A stretch of 64,000 nt of DNA from Thermoguttaceae bacterium (GTDB taxonomy: Bacteria > Planctomycetota > Planctomycetia > Pirellulales > Thermoguttaceae). The notes under the pieces are model-generated. The model made no database searches, was not told the origin of the DNA, and saw nothing but the letters and a program-made list of their open reading frames with translations. Location of the stretch: NCBI GenBank assembly GCA_017939795.1, contig JAGBAA010000081.1, positions 1-64,000 of the forward strand, read 5' to 3'. Position numbers and translations under genes: made by a program. Positions 28,346 to 39,300 of this stretch are shown here, one piece after another; positions within the stretch are counted from its first letter, which is position 1; every line of letters starts with the position of its first letter.

Positions 28346-29563
28346 TCACCAGCAGAAAGCAAGTCCCCCCTGTCCGAGATGAAGCGTTTCGCGTTCGTTG
28401 ACCATCGCGACATAGCCGCTCCAGATCCGAAAGTTCCCGATCGTCCACTCTAACGTCGGCGCAATAACGAGCCAGTCTCGGCCGAAGTCCTGCGCGGAGA
28501 CAGTATCCGTTCCTCCGAGATCGTTCATTGAAAGAAATTCGTGGAACCAGAATGCCGTGCAATGGGCACGCAGTGAATGGACATCGTTCTGCCAAAACGC
28601 TCCCGACAGTCTGGCTCCGACGACATTCTGCAAGGAGTTGGTGTCGAGAGCCGGAAGAGGCAGAATTGCCGGATCTGCCGGATCGCCAGGTTCCGAACCG
28701 CTGGAGGCATAGTAGTACTGAAGTCCCCAAAACGGCTGAAATGAAACGGAACCGAATCGGAATTCTGTGCCAAGTTCACCATATGCGTAAGCTCTCCATG
28801 CATTCGCTTCTCCCATTGCCTCCAGTGTCGAATTTTCAGAAAACGTTTTCTGTCTCAGATTTCCATGCCCAATAGCCCCCGTCCCCATGAAGTAAACACA
28901 GTCCCATTCTTTTCGTCCGTAGAGTCCCCAGAGGTAGTGGTCCACATTGGCCTTCTCGGAATCAGGAGCATTTTTGACCGTAGCCGAATTGTACGCAAAA
29001 AAAGCCCCCAAACGGGACGCTGCACCGAAATTGAGATCCGTTCCAGTCAGGATCCCGCCGAAGGAAGGATCAAAACGGGTTGGAGAAGTACCTGCGGGAG
29101 TCTGTACATTTCCGCGCGAAACTCCGCCCATTCCATAGCCGACGGCCCAGGAATTGCGTCCGATACAGGGACGGTCCGTGTCGCGAAGATTCTGAAGAAG
29201 CATGATGTTTTCGAGCGTCGCGCTCTGCAGTCCGACCTGTGGAACAGAAGGGTAGAGCGTCTGCGCGTCAACCTGTGCGAGGCCGGAAAAAAAGGAACCG
29301 GGCAGGAAGCCGAAATAAAAAAGCAGACTGAAAAGGGAACCACAGAAGCGTTTCCAAAAAACGCAGCAGAAGAGCATTTTTCCAGGCAAAAATCCATCGA
29401 CCAATGGTTCGTCAGAGCAATATGGGGAAAGTTCCTGTTCCAAGGTGGAAAGGCCGGGATCTGTGTCTGAGAGTGCGTCTGAATGTCCCCTCAAACGGTC
29501 AAATATTCCGACGAAACCTCCATACGGAAATCTACGGCAATACGATTTGGCTCGAGATTTCAT
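28346..29563 (-). CDS. Autotransporter-type outer-membrane beta-barrel protein
   Basis: 405 residues from the ATG at 29563, chosen for an AAGGAG site; the frame extends to 29737 without one. The N-terminal ~70 residues are hydrophilic and are followed by a strong hydrophobic segment ending near 'SGLAQVDAQ', an unusually long signal region. From ~residue 130 to the end the chain alternates aromatic, glycine and polar residues ('WAVGYGMGGVSRGN', 'LGAFFAYNSATV', 'YLWGLYGRKEWD', 'AYAYGELGTEFRFGSVSFQPFWGLQYYYAS', 'LVIAPTLEWTIGNF') and finishes 'GGLAFCW' with a terminal aromatic. This matches autotransporter barrel domains (~260-280 residues). There is almost no passenger, so it may be a stand-alone barrel. 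Single gene. Confidence 0.75.
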   Translation of the reverse strand: MKSRAKSYCRRFPYGGFVGIFDRLRGHSDALSDTDPGLSTLEQELSPYCSDEPLVDGFLPGKMLFCCVFWKRFCGSLFSLLFYFGFLPGSFFSGLAQVDAQTLYPSVPQVGLQSATLENIMLLQNLRDTDRPCIGRNSWAVGYGMGGVSRGNVQTPAGTSPTRFDPSFGGILTGTDLNFGAASRLGAFFAYNSATVKNAPDSEKANVDHYLWGLYGRKEWDCVYFMGTGAIGHGNLRQKTFSENSTLEAMGEANAWRAYAYGELGTEFRFGSVSFQPFWGLQYYYASSGSEPGDPADPAILPLPALDTNSLQNVVGARLSGAFWQNDVHSLRAHCTAFWFHEFLSMNDLGGTDTVSAQDFGRDWLVIAPTLEWTIGNFRIWSGYVAMVNERETLHLGQGGLAFCW

Positions 29564-30040
29564 TTTGATCTCCTTTCCTGATCTGGATCGAAAAGGCGCA
29601 AGTCGGCATCCGGCATGGGTTGGCAGAATGAGATCCGGAAAACCAAAATGCGCCAAAATGCGCGAAAGCTGGCCAACCATTGACGTTAAGCGTTTTACCC
29701 GGAAATAGAAAAAAGGAAAAGCTGGTCTTTTTTTCATCTTCGCCTCCGAAACGATAAACCGGAGTTCACTCAGAAGGTGTGTTCGGCATCATTTTTTACG
29801 CTGGAAGAGAAATGAAAGAAGGAACTGGAAAAAATTTTCTTCTTTCAAAAAAAACTGAAAAAAACGCCCAGTCTCTCCAAACTTTCGGAAAATTTACCGA
29901 ATTCACTTTTTCTTTTCAGAATTTGCTCTTCCCTGAAAATCCAAAATCGACTATACTTGCTCTGATCGAGCGTTCCGTACGCTTCGATCTTCTCCTTGAT
30001 TTTTGCTGCATTCCCGGCGTTTTCAGAGGATCCCTGAACC
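29564..30040. other. Divergent intergenic region between the autotransporter barrel and scpA
   Basis: 477 bases, AT-rich with long A/T runs around 29820-29870. A TATACT -10 box (29952-29957) lies ~85 bases before scpA, with TTGCTC 23 bases further up but no correctly spaced -35. No gene was found. Confidence 0.45.
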
Positions 30041-30793
30041 ATGTTCACCGTCAAACTCGATTTATTTCGCGGTCCGCTGGACCTCCTTCTCTTTCTGATC
30101 AAGCGGAAAGAGCTGGATATTCTCAGCGTAAAAGTAAGCGAGATCATCGATCAGTTCAACGAATATCTCGACATCATCCAGTTCATCGACTGCGATCTTG
30201 CGGGCGAATTCGTCTCGATGGCGAGCTGGCTTCTTGAGATGAAGGTAATGGAAGCACTTCCGGGCGAATCGGAGCCGGTCATCGAGGAGGAAGATCCGCA
30301 CGAAGATTTTGTCCGTCAGCTTCTCGACTACAAAAAATACCGTGATGCCGCATGCCTTCTGGAAGAACGGGGCCGGCGATGGCAGCAAAATTACGCACGT
30401 CTCGCGAATGACTGTCCGCGCAAGACCCGCGACCTTGCCGAAGAGCCGATTTTGGACGTGGATCTGTGGGATCTGGTGAGCGCATTCGGACGAATCATTA
30501 AAGAACCAAATGGTCCTGTGCCGACGAATATCGTGTACGAGGAGACTCCGATCGAAGCACACATGGCCCGGATCCAGGACCGGCTTGCAGAGAACGGCAT
30601 GACTTCCTTCTCGGAACTTTTCAAACCGGGAATGCACAAAACGACGCTCGTCGCGATCTTCCTGGCCTCGCTGGAGCTGGTGCGAAACTATTGTGTCGAG
30701 GTCGAACAGTACCAGCTTTTTGGCGAGATCTGGCTTCATCCGGGAGAAGGATGGACCCGTGAGATCAACAGTGCGGGAGTCACGTCTGCGTAA
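30041..30793 (+). CDS. scpA: Segregation and condensation protein ScpA
   Basis: 250 residues. The N-terminus has the ScpA signature 'FRGPLDLLLFLIKRKELDI' followed by 'ISVKVSEIIDQFNEYLD' type helices and 'LAGEFVSMASWLLEMK'. The middle is acidic ('IEEEDPHEDFVRQLLDYKKYRDAA'), and the C-terminal winged helix region is 'TTLVAIFLASLELVRNYCVEVEQ' ending 'FGEIWL'. ScpA is the kleisin that bridges the SMC heads and helps compact and segregate the chromosome. The SMC gene lies 21 kb away in this window; scpB is not seen. The start is the only one that keeps the conserved N-terminus, and AGAGG lies upstream. Confidence 0.95.
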   Translation: MFTVKLDLFRGPLDLLLFLIKRKELDILSVKVSEIIDQFNEYLDIIQFIDCDLAGEFVSMASWLLEMKVMEALPGESEPVIEEEDPHEDFVRQLLDYKKYRDAACLLEERGRRWQQNYARLANDCPRKTRDLAEEPILDVDLWDLVSAFGRIIKEPNGPVPTNIVYEETPIEAHMARIQDRLAENGMTSFSELFKPGMHKTTLVAIFLASLELVRNYCVEVEQYQLFGEIWLHPGEGWTREINSAGVTSA

Positions 30794-31012
30794 GATCGTG
30801 CTGCGATACAAAATCCCGCAAGATCCATTGAGTACCCGGCGGACTCCCGATCCGGAGCAATTGAAGCCCCGCAGGAATTTGCAGAGGCACACTGGATCAG
30901 TGTCTTTATGCGAGCGGTGTTTCCTGTGCGCCGTCCACAGGCAGCGTTTCCGTAAAATTCCGTACCGACCGGGATCGGCAGTGCATTTCGACGTTTTTTT
31001 GACGAAAATACT

Positions 31013-31849
31013 ATGCGCGATATTTCATACAGAACGTTCAAATTCAAGGATTATTCGATCGAAGGTTTTTCAAGAGCCGCGATCCAGACATTCTGGCACA
31101 TTCCGGAATTCCATCTGGGATTTGATCTGGGAGCGCAGCCGTGGGAGTTCATGGGGACGCCGAACTGGTTCATTTCTCACACGCACCTGGACCATCTTGC
31201 GATGCTCCCGAGCTACGTCGCACGGCGCAGAATGATGAAGATGCCGCCGCCGGTCATTTACCTTCCTGAAGGCTTCGTGAATCTGACGGCAAAACTTCTG
31301 AAAGTCTGGTCCCATCTGGATTGCGGGAAATTTCCGTGCGAGCTGGTGGGTTTGAAGCCGGGAGATACCGTAGAACTTTCCCGCGAAATCGTCGTGGAAG
31401 CATTCAAGACCTCGCATCGGATCGAATCGCTTGGATACGTCGTCTACCATCGCCGAAAGAAGCTGAAGCCGGAATATCTGACGCTCAGCGGGGAGGAGAT
31501 CCGCCGCCTGAAAGAAGAAGGTGCAGACATTACCTACGAGATCAAACTCCCCAAAATCGCGTATCTGGGAGACTCCAATGCAGCCGGACTCGACAAAAAC
31601 CCGATCTTCTACGAAGCGGAAACGCTCATCATGGAAATGACGTTCGTCGAAAAGAGGCACCGCAGCTCCAAGATCCACAAATTTGGGCACATTCACCTGG
31701 ATGATGTCGTGGATCGACAGGAAAATTTCAGGAACGAACTGATCATCGCGTCGCATTTCACGGCCCGAAGCATCACGGAAGCCGTTTACCGTTCCGTTCA
31801 GGAAAAATTTCCGGACATGATGGACGGACGGCTTAAACTCTGGATCTAG
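31013..31849 (+). CDS. Metallo-beta-lactamase-fold hydrolase, RNase Z-like
   Basis: 278 residues. The metal-binding motif is 'SHTHLDH' (H56, H58, D60, H61), with later ligands expected at 'YLGDSN' (Asp), 'GHIHLDD' and 'ASHFTAR'. The layout resembles RNase Z/arylsulfatase-type members of the fold, but the length and N-terminus differ from textbook tRNase Z, so a tRNA 3'-processing role is only one option. It likely acts in the cytoplasm, as no signal peptide is visible. It is transcribed alone, 219 bases after scpA, and ends at a strong terminator. No clear ribosome site precedes the start. Confidence 0.8.
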   Translation: MRDISYRTFKFKDYSIEGFSRAAIQTFWHIPEFHLGFDLGAQPWEFMGTPNWFISHTHLDHLAMLPSYVARRRMMKMPPPVIYLPEGFVNLTAKLLKVWSHLDCGKFPCELVGLKPGDTVELSREIVVEAFKTSHRIESLGYVVYHRRKKLKPEYLTLSGEEIRRLKEEGADITYEIKLPKIAYLGDSNAAGLDKNPIFYEAETLIMEMTFVEKRHRSSKIHKFGHIHLDDVVDRQENFRNELIIASHFTARSITEAVYRSVQEKFPDMMDGRLKLWI

Positions 31850-31976
31850 CGGACGGGCAGATCCAGGAAACTCCGAAAACATTGAAAGCCCAAGAAACTC
31901 TAAATGTTCTGAAAGACAGAAAGAGTGAAAGAACGCAAAAACAAAAAAGCAAAAAAGCAAAAAAATGAAATGAAAG

Positions 31977-32012
31977 ACCGGCCTGCAGTAAGTACCGCAG
32001 ACCGGTTTTTTT
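31977..32012 (+). terminator. Terminator of the MBL-fold gene
   Basis: ACCGGCCTGC (31977-31986) pairs with GCAGACCGGT (31997-32006) with one mismatch, followed by eight T. Confidence 0.85.
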
Positions 32013-32019
32013 GTGTGAA

Positions 32020-32057
32020 AAATAAAAAGGCAGAAGCCGTGCGAAACCGCTTCTGCC
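32020..32057 (-). terminator. Terminator of the GH106-like gene
   Basis: GGCAGAAGC (32029-32037) pairs perfectly with GCTTCTGCC (32049-32057). On the minus strand it is followed by TTTTTATTTTT. It lies just past the stop codon at 32065, back to back with the terminator of the convergent gene. Confidence 0.85.
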
Positions 32058-32064
32058 GAATGGG

Positions 32065-35000
32065 TCAGCGTTCCCCAAAACGAAGTTCAACGGGTCCGAG
32101 CAGACCGGAAGTACGGTTTCCGCGATAGCGGTTCGGGATCGAATGGTAGTGATTCGAGAGCGTGTTGAAGACCTCGATCTCGATCGTATTTTCGCCTTCT
32201 TTCAGGAAACCGGCAACGTCGGTCTTCCACGGAGCCGCGACAAGCGTACGGACGGGTTTTCCGTTGATCCGGATCTCCGCGGTCGCGGAAACCATGCCGA
32301 GATCCAGAATCGCGCTTTTTGCCGAGGCTTCCTCTTTTGAGAGCGTGAACGATTTCGAGTAAACGGCACCGCCGGAGTAGAGTTCAAGGACCGTTCCGTC
32401 CCGGCTCCAGTCTCCAAGCTGCGGGATCTCGCCTTCGCCGGTTTCCAGACGGATCGGCTCGGCAAAATACGCTCCGCCTTCCAGAGAATCGGCAAGCCGG
32501 GCGGCAATGGCGACTTTTGCGGGACGGCAGGAGGTTTCCGGAAGTGAAACGACCAAACGGCGCGTGCGCGGCTGGACGCTCGGAGTCTCTTCCAAATTGC
32601 GGATCTGCTGTCCATCCACGAAAACTGCCGGAATGCCGACGGCTTTTTCGTCGAGCGTCAGGACCATTTTCTGAAGTCCAGCAGGCGCGGTGAAACGGTA
32701 GACGCCAACGCGGTCCGAAACGGCTTTTCCTTCTTTTGCGAATGGCTCAAACGGCACGCAGTCCGTGCGGAACCACGTCATCGAAAGCGGCATTCCGGCC
32801 AGTTTTTCTCCGGTCTGCTTCCGCGTCAAAAATTCATCTTCGCCTTCTTTCGGAATAAGTCGGCCTGCGGTATTGAACGCACGGAATTCGCTCGGCGGAA
32901 CGTCCGCTTCTTCCGGCTGAGCGGTTCTTGCCGGCGGGTTTCCTTTTTCCAGGACCCAAAATCCGCGGCCTGCTTTTGCGTACTCAAGCACAAGTTCCTG
33001 AACGGAACCGTCAAGCGTGAGTGTTTCTGTCTCCGGCGCGATCTCTTTTCCGTCGAGCGTCACGCGGACGGGGAGATTCCCGCCTTTCTGGATCCGGACC
33101 GTTCCGGAGTAACGCACAAACGTGGAGAGACGATAGTTCTGCGGTACATCTTCTTCGACGTAAAGCGTTTCATTGTGGCCGCCTTTTCCTTTTCCCAGCG
33201 CAATAAAATGGTCCGAGATGTTCTTTTTCGTACCGTGCCAGCCCTGATGTCCAGGATTCCCTTTCACGCCGACACGCCAAGAGAAGGCGTACGGTGAAGC
33301 ATTTGACGCAGCATCCGCGGCAGAAGGCATTCCTTTTGCCCGGGCACATTTCGTTAGGAAGAACTGCGTGCCGAAGCCGTAGGCACACATCGGCCACGAG
33401 GATTCGTTCGTATCGAGAGAAACAAGCGGACGAAGGGATTCCGGCATCGTACCATTCGGAGCATCCAGGAATGCCGCGGCGGCGGCATCATCGATCTCCG
33501 CGTAATGGAAACGGCGGGCTTCCGCACCGATGAACAGATTGTCCGGCGTAACGGGAAGGCGGAAATCTCCCCACTGATTATCCATCGTGGGAACGAGACG
33601 GAAACGCCACGCGCCGTCGAGTTTCAGAGCCGAAACAGTATCCTGCGCCTCTGCGGAAACGGAGACGGTCTCCGTCTTTTCGTTAAGTTCCGCGGTCTGG
33701 GATGCATCCGGCTGGAAGACGATCAGGGCAGCTTCCACTTCCGTGACCGGCATTTTGAGGACCGTGCGCATCTCGCCGTCGACCGGGAATCGCGCAATGA
33801 CTTCCAGCGTTTTCCGTTCCCCCGTCATGGTGTCCCAAAGCTCCGGACGTCCAACAGAACGGAACGTCAGGCGCGTATCTTTCGGAATGCCCGTCAGGAA
33901 GTAAACGTTCTGCTCCCCGATCTGACGATGAAGGAACTTAGCAGAACCGGACGTCTGCGCGGACTGAAGATCTTGCGGGAATTTCTCCGCGATGAGCTGC
34001 GCAAACTCTGGTCCGTTCCGATTCGGGATGAAGATGCCGGGGGCGTTTTCGTCCGTGAAGAGCCGGGCGACGAGTGCGTTCAGTTCCGGGTCATTTGCGC
34101 CGACGCGGTCCGAAACATCCGGGAGACGGTCCAGACAGACGAGGATCCCGCCCGCGTTGGCGAACGCTTCCAGTTTCTTCAGGACGTCCCAGCGGATCGC
34201 CTTGACTCCAGGAAGAACGTAAACGCGGAATTCCATCCCGCTGACGCAGAGTTTCCCATCCCGGATCTCGGCACGAAGGACCGACTGATCGTCCATGAAC
34301 GTCACGTCGCGCTGAGCTGCGTAGATCTTGCGGGCCGCGTCAAACGCACAGCCGGTCGCAGCTCTCTGCTCATTTCCAAAACCCGCCATTCCCGGCGAGG
34401 TCGGATACGTGACGGCGATCTCGCTCTTCCAGATGCCCTGCGAAAGAACGTAGCTCAAACGCTCGAAATTCTTGAGGAAAACAGGCAGATGCTTCCAGTA
34501 CGGCATCCGGAAATGGTAGCACGGCGGTGCCCACTCCCACATACTTCCGTGCGTCGTATAGTAGAGTCCGTGAAGATTCAGCAGCGTGCAGCCGTACGCA
34601 AAGTTTTCGTTCGTCGCGGTCATGAGCGTCTGCGGCGATGCCCCCCAACCGAGCGAATGGTAACCTTCCAGCCAGACACGCGGACGGCGGTAAAGCGCAG
34701 CGATGGAGCTGGAGACCTTTCCCTTGATGAAGTCCGCCCGGCCTCCCGGAGTATCGTGTCCCGGCGCGGAGTACCAGCGGGTCGCGCGGAAATAGTCGCC
34801 GTACGCACGGGGATTCGTTCCGCGTCCGAGATTGTCGCAGCCAAAAACGAGGCCCTGATCGTAGTGCCAGGAATAGATCGGTTTAAAGTACCGCACCTCG
34901 GTCAGATGGAGCTGAACGTCTTCCCAATCCATCCGTACTTTCCCGGTTTCCGGACCGACTTCCATGAAAAGCGCCGGCAGTTTGTCGAAGAAACCGTAGC

Positions 35001-35991
35001 CCTTGAATTTCGCGAACTGCTCCGGAAGATCTTCCGTCCACCAACACTGTCCCGGCACGCCGAGAAACAGTTCATCGTTGAAGAACCAGTTCAGTCCTTT
35101 GGCGTCTTTCGTCGGATTATGATCCACGAACGGCTGGAAAAATTTCTCGATCACGCGGGCTCCAGACTGTGGATGGATCGGATCGAGCGTCCCGGGATTT
35201 CCTTTCCAGAAGACCTCCCAAATGCGGACGGAATCAAAGTCGGCATTCCCGGCATTCGCCAGCATTTCTCGCACATTTTCGGAAGCCGTCTGCGCCGGAT
35301 CTTCCGTCGAAAGTTGGATCCCTTTTCCCGTCAGCACATTTCCGCGGAACGGGTAGGCCCAGAAACCGATCGAATTCTCCGACGGCGTGAAATTTCCGTC
35401 CGTGACCTCCCGCAGATGAAGCGTCCGCGTGTGGAATGCCGGGTCCTCGTAGATGATCCGATTGAAGAGATTTTCCGTCCCGGTCCAGTCCAGCGTATAG
35501 GTGGAGAGACCGATCCCCATACCATATTTTCCGCATTCTTCAGCCGCGAATGCCCAGAAATCCCACCATTCCGGCGTGAAGATCTCCGGAGAGTTCGGGA
35601 ACGTGGGCCAATGAGGCTGACTCGTGTCTTTGTGCGCATAGTTGACCTGCATTCCGGTCACGCCTTTTTCGTGAAGCTCGCGGATCTGCCATGCGAGGCG
35701 GTCTTTATCCAGTTTATCGCCGCTCCACCACCAGAAAGGCACCTCACCGAAACCTTCCGGCGGAGTCTGAAACGCATCCGGCGTCAGCGTCATTTTCGGG
35801 TCAGGATACCCGGCCGGGACCGTACCCAAAACCGGGAGTTTGGCCGGATCGGAAAGCGAAAGTACGGAGTCATTCTGCGCAGCACCAGAAGACGGAGCAG
35901 CCAGAAACGCAGAGGCGAGAAAAACGGCAGCACACCCGGAAAGAGCGGCCGACGAGGGCAGGAGCCTCCGAAATAAAAATGAAATCTTCAT
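32065..35991 (-). CDS. Large secreted glycosidase, GH106-like (alpha-L-rhamnosidase type)
   Basis: 1,308 residues from the ATG at 35991 (AGGA site; a TTG 36 bases upstream is in frame). The signal peptide ends near 'APSSGAAQ'. The N-terminal half looks like a (beta/alpha)8 glycosidase: 'PPEGFGEVPFWWWSGDKLD', 'QIRELHEKGVTGMQVNY', 'FTPEWWDFWAFAAEECGKYGMGIGLSTY', 'GYHSLGWGASPQTLM', 'NLHGLYYTTHG', and a later 'GIWKSEIAVTYPT' dinucleotide-like region. Two or more beta-sandwich domains follow, the last with 'RINGKPVRT...FLKEGENTIEIEV.NTLSNHY' typical of GH106 and related large glycosidases. Predicted to remove rhamnose or similar sugars from complex polysaccharide outside the cytoplasm. Family assignment is moderate; substrate is inference. 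Divergent from the heparinase-like gene. Confidence 0.75.
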   Translation of the reverse strand: MKISFLFRRLLPSSAALSGCAAVFLASAFLAAPSSGAAQNDSVLSLSDPAKLPVLGTVPAGYPDPKMTLTPDAFQTPPEGFGEVPFWWWSGDKLDKDRLAWQIRELHEKGVTGMQVNYAHKDTSQPHWPTFPNSPEIFTPEWWDFWAFAAEECGKYGMGIGLSTYTLDWTGTENLFNRIIYEDPAFHTRTLHLREVTDGNFTPSENSIGFWAYPFRGNVLTGKGIQLSTEDPAQTASENVREMLANAGNADFDSVRIWEVFWKGNPGTLDPIHPQSGARVIEKFFQPFVDHNPTKDAKGLNWFFNDELFLGVPGQCWWTEDLPEQFAKFKGYGFFDKLPALFMEVGPETGKVRMDWEDVQLHLTEVRYFKPIYSWHYDQGLVFGCDNLGRGTNPRAYGDYFRATRWYSAPGHDTPGGRADFIKGKVSSSIAALYRRPRVWLEGYHSLGWGASPQTLMTATNENFAYGCTLLNLHGLYYTTHGSMWEWAPPCYHFRMPYWKHLPVFLKNFERLSYVLSQGIWKSEIAVTYPTSPGMAGFGNEQRAATGCAFDAARKIYAAQRDVTFMDDQSVLRAEIRDGKLCVSGMEFRVYVLPGVKAIRWDVLKKLEAFANAGGILVCLDRLPDVSDRVGANDPELNALVARLFTDENAPGIFIPNRNGPEFAQLIAEKFPQDLQSAQTSGSAKFLHRQIGEQNVYFLTGIPKDTRLTFRSVGRPELWDTMTGERKTLEVIARFPVDGEMRTVLKMPVTEVEAALIVFQPDASQTAELNEKTETVSVSAEAQDTVSALKLDGAWRFRLVPTMDNQWGDFRLPVTPDNLFIGAEARRFHYAEIDDAAAAAFLDAPNGTMPESLRPLVSLDTNESSWPMCAYGFGTQFFLTKCARAKGMPSAADAASNASPYAFSWRVGVKGNPGHQGWHGTKKNISDHFIALGKGKGGHNETLYVEEDVPQNYRLSTFVRYSGTVRIQKGGNLPVRVTLDGKEIAPETETLTLDGSVQELVLEYAKAGRGFWVLEKGNPPARTAQPEEADVPPSEFRAFNTAGRLIPKEGEDEFLTRKQTGEKLAGMPLSMTWFRTDCVPFEPFAKEGKAVSDRVGVYRFTAPAGLQKMVLTLDEKAVGIPAVFVDGQQIRNLEETPSVQPRTRRLVVSLPETSCRPAKVAIAARLADSLEGGAYFAEPIRLETGEGEIPQLGDWSRDGTVLELYSGGAVYSKSFTLSKEEASAKSAILDLGMVSATAEIRINGKPVRTLVAAPWKTDVAGFLKEGENTIEIEVFNTLSNHYHSIPNRYRGNRTSGLLGPVELRFGER

Positions 35992-36048
35992 GAGCAAATT
36001 CCTGAAAAAGGTAGGACTAAAGGACAAAAAACAAAATATCTCCCAATC

Positions 36049-36076
36049 ATTTTAGCACAGATCTTCCAAAAAGCAA
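36049..36076 (-). promoter_or_regulatory. Promoter of the GH106-like gene
   Basis: Minus strand TTGCTT (36076-36071), 16-base spacer, TAAAAT (36054-36049), ~55 bases upstream of the start codon. It shares the 322-base divergent gap with the lyase promoter. Confidence 0.6.
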
Positions 36077-36154
36077 GACGCTGGGGAAAAAATCCTGCCG
36101 ACTCAACAAAAAAAGTCAAAATTTCGAGTCTCTAAAATGATTTTGTACCGGCAC

Positions 36155-36183
36155 TTGACTTCTTCCAGATTTTCCAGTAGAAT
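36155..36183 (+). promoter_or_regulatory. Promoter of the heparinase-like gene
   Basis: TTGACT (36155-36160), 17-base spacer, TAGAAT (36178-36183). It leaves a ~125-base leader. Confidence 0.7.
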
Positions 36184-36313
36184 AATCTGAAAGAATGCGA
36201 AAACATTCCGAACCGCAACGATAGCCGATCCATTTCAGCAGCGTGACCTGCCCAAAAGATCCGCTAACGAATCAACCCGCCCTCTTTTCCTCACCTGTTT
36301 TCAGGAGCTGAAA

Positions 36314-39300
36314 ATGAACCATTTTATCCCATTATTTTTCATTTGCGGAATTTTATCTTTCACAGCCGTCCAGCAAGCGGTTTCCCTGACGCCAGCAGAA
36401 CAAAACGTTCCCGTACCTGCCGACTCTGTTCCGTCTGTTTCAGACGCAGTTTTCGACACAGAACGCCATTCTCTCATGCCGGAAGAAAACTCCAGCTGGA
36501 AAAACTCCTGGAATTCAAAGAAAAACGTCAAACTCGAGCGAAACCGCGTGCCGAATCTGCTTTCCGCAGAGATCGATCCATCGGAGTTCAACTTTGGCTG
36601 GTTTCAGCGCAGGATGCCGGACGGCGATCTCACGCAGTACTGTGGGATCTATGGACGTTTTCGAGTCCCGCCGGGAAATTTCGGCAAAAAGATCCACGCA
36701 ATGATGGTCCTCGCAGCCCCAGGAAAACCGTCAGAATACTACTCGCAGGAGATTGGGCGGTGTGCAGACAGTGCAGGAAACTGGGTCGAATTTTTTCTGC
36801 CGTTTTCCCAGTTCATTCCAAGCCGCAATGCTTCTGCCAGCTCCTTTGGTCCCCATCTTCTAAAACCGGGCGACGCACTCGAGATCTCGATCAGCGTCGG
36901 AACAACTCCCATGAAGATCGAGTTTGACTCACTCCGCTTCGTGCTCAAAGAGGAAGAGACCGCCTTGGGACGACGGGTCGCCAGAATGCGTTTCATGCGC
37001 CTTCTGAAACCGGAATCGGAAATCGACGGAAACGTTCACCCGAGACTTCTTCTTCATGGGAAACGGCTTGAGCGCATTCGTGCAAAAGCATCGGAAGGCG
37101 GGATACAGCAAGCCGGATTTGAGCGTCTGATGGAACTGGCCGAAGACGCCATACGGAAAATCGACGCAGAAGCCCCGCTAAACCGCGCGTTTGCCTACGA
37201 ATTGAATCCGGAAATGAACTCACATCAGAACCGCGGACGCTTTGAAGGGACGCTTACCCCGTTGGTCATCCCGCTGGAAACTCTCGCAGCGGCGGCCGTC
37301 ATTTCCGGCAATGAACGCTACGGCAAACACGCGGCACGCGCATTGGTGAACATGGCGCGCACGCTGGATGTTCACTCACCTGAGATCAGTCAGGGATTCT
37401 ACTACACACGGACATTTTACGTACGGGCACTCGCCTTCGGATACGATTGGCTCTACCATTGGATGACGCCGGAAGAAAGAATGGAGGTCAAAGTGACTCT
37501 CCTCGGCTTCATCGATGACATTTACGCCCGCTCATGGGAGGGAAGCTGGGGACACCATCCTCTGGACCGGATCTGGAACTGGGATCCTGGACTGGTTTCA
37601 TGCGCAGGTCTCGGCATTTTGGCAATGGAAGGAGAGACCCTCGCGGCAGAAGACGCCATGCTTTTTCAATTCCGCCGCCATCTGCGTGACTATCTGACGC
37701 TCGGTATCGATTTTGACGGCTGCGGTCACGAAGGTCCTGCCTATCTCAATTACGGGATCGGTGCCGGACCGCATTTTGCGGAATGTCTGCGCGACCGGGG
37801 GCTTGGCGATCTTTTTTTGGAGACCAACTGGAAACTGATCCCGATCTGGCTCACAGCCGAACTGCTGCCGAATCGCCGTCAGTGGAACAATCTCTCAGAC
37901 TGCGGATTCGGTCAGGCTGCCGGCTCTCCGGTCTACGCATACACATGCGGCCGCCTTGCAGAACTGGCCAAAACGGATTCGGTACGCCGCGGCGAAAAGC
38001 TCGAAGCTCCGCGGGAAACATTCAGCGGACTCTCCTACCTCGCGCATTTCCAGGAAACTCCAGGACCGCGTCATCTTTCTATGGGAGCTCTTGCGGAACT
38101 GATGGGCTGGTGCTGGAACCATGGAAGCGGCGCACGTGCTCCTGAAAACTTCGGAGATGCCGCGGCACTGGCATTCGTGCTCTTCTACGAAGACTGCCCC
38201 ATCGCAAAAGATCCCGGGATCTACCTGCCGAAACTTCAATTTTTCAGAGGACGCGGACTGGTCGTTGCGCGAGACGGCGGATATGGAAAGAACGCCCTTC
38301 ATCTTGCGGTTGAAGCTGGTCCTCATGCCGCCGGACACGATCAGAGCGACAAAGGAACGTTCACACTGCGTGCTTTCGGTGCCGATCTGGTCATCGACAG
38401 CGGATACGGAAACGATGGAAACCCAAAAGGCAGCGGAAGCAGCTTCGCACACAATGTGGTCCTCATCGACGGTCAGGGCCAGCCCATGAATTGGCACAAT
38501 TCCAGCGACGGCGAGATCACGGGACTTCGCCACACGGAAACCTTCGACTGGATCCGCACTTCCGCGGTCAATGCATGGAATTTCCGGTACGCCGACAAAG
38601 AAAAACTCCCAACGGGGCAGAATGTGGAAAAAGCCGACCGGCACTACCTTCTTGTGCGCAGCACAGGAGACGGGATCCCGCCGTACGTCGTGACGTTTGA
38701 TGATTTCCGAAAAAAAGACGGTATGAAACATGAATTTACCTGGCAGTGGCACACTCCGCCGGAAAATCAGTTCCAGATCGGCGAAACTTCGTGGACCTCC
38801 GCAGCGGCAGGCGGCAGTTTCCGTACACTGACTACGAAACCAGACAAATGCCGCGGCAAAGCCGTCTTTGAACTCACAGCTCCGGAAACAGGGAGATTCT
38901 GGATCGCAGGACTCACCCGATGCGCTGGTGCGGATCCTGGAAAATCCGACAGTTTTTGGGTGAAACTCAACGGAGGTCCACGATTCTGCTGGGATCTCGT
39001 CATTTCTTTAAACTTCACGTGGAGCCTACTCAAGGACCGCGAAGCCGGCACTCCGCATATCCTGAATCTCACGAAAGGCGAAAAGGTCCGATGCGAGATC
39101 TTTGCAAGAGAACCGGAAGCACAGCTTGCATTTCTTGCGCTGACGCCGGCAGACAAAGGACTCCCGCCATTTCCGAATGACGAAACGTCCATTCCGAACG
39201 ACGGCTCCATGCTCGGAGCCTCCTCCGCTGAAAAAACGGAAGATCCCTTCCTTTTAGAGACCGTGACTCAGGAGACCTCCAAAGCCGTACTGACAGTCTT

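Noticed and set aside
33505-35976. An 823-codon open frame on the plus strand
   Set aside because: It is antisense to the GH106-like gene, is very rich in Arg, and has no recognisable domain.
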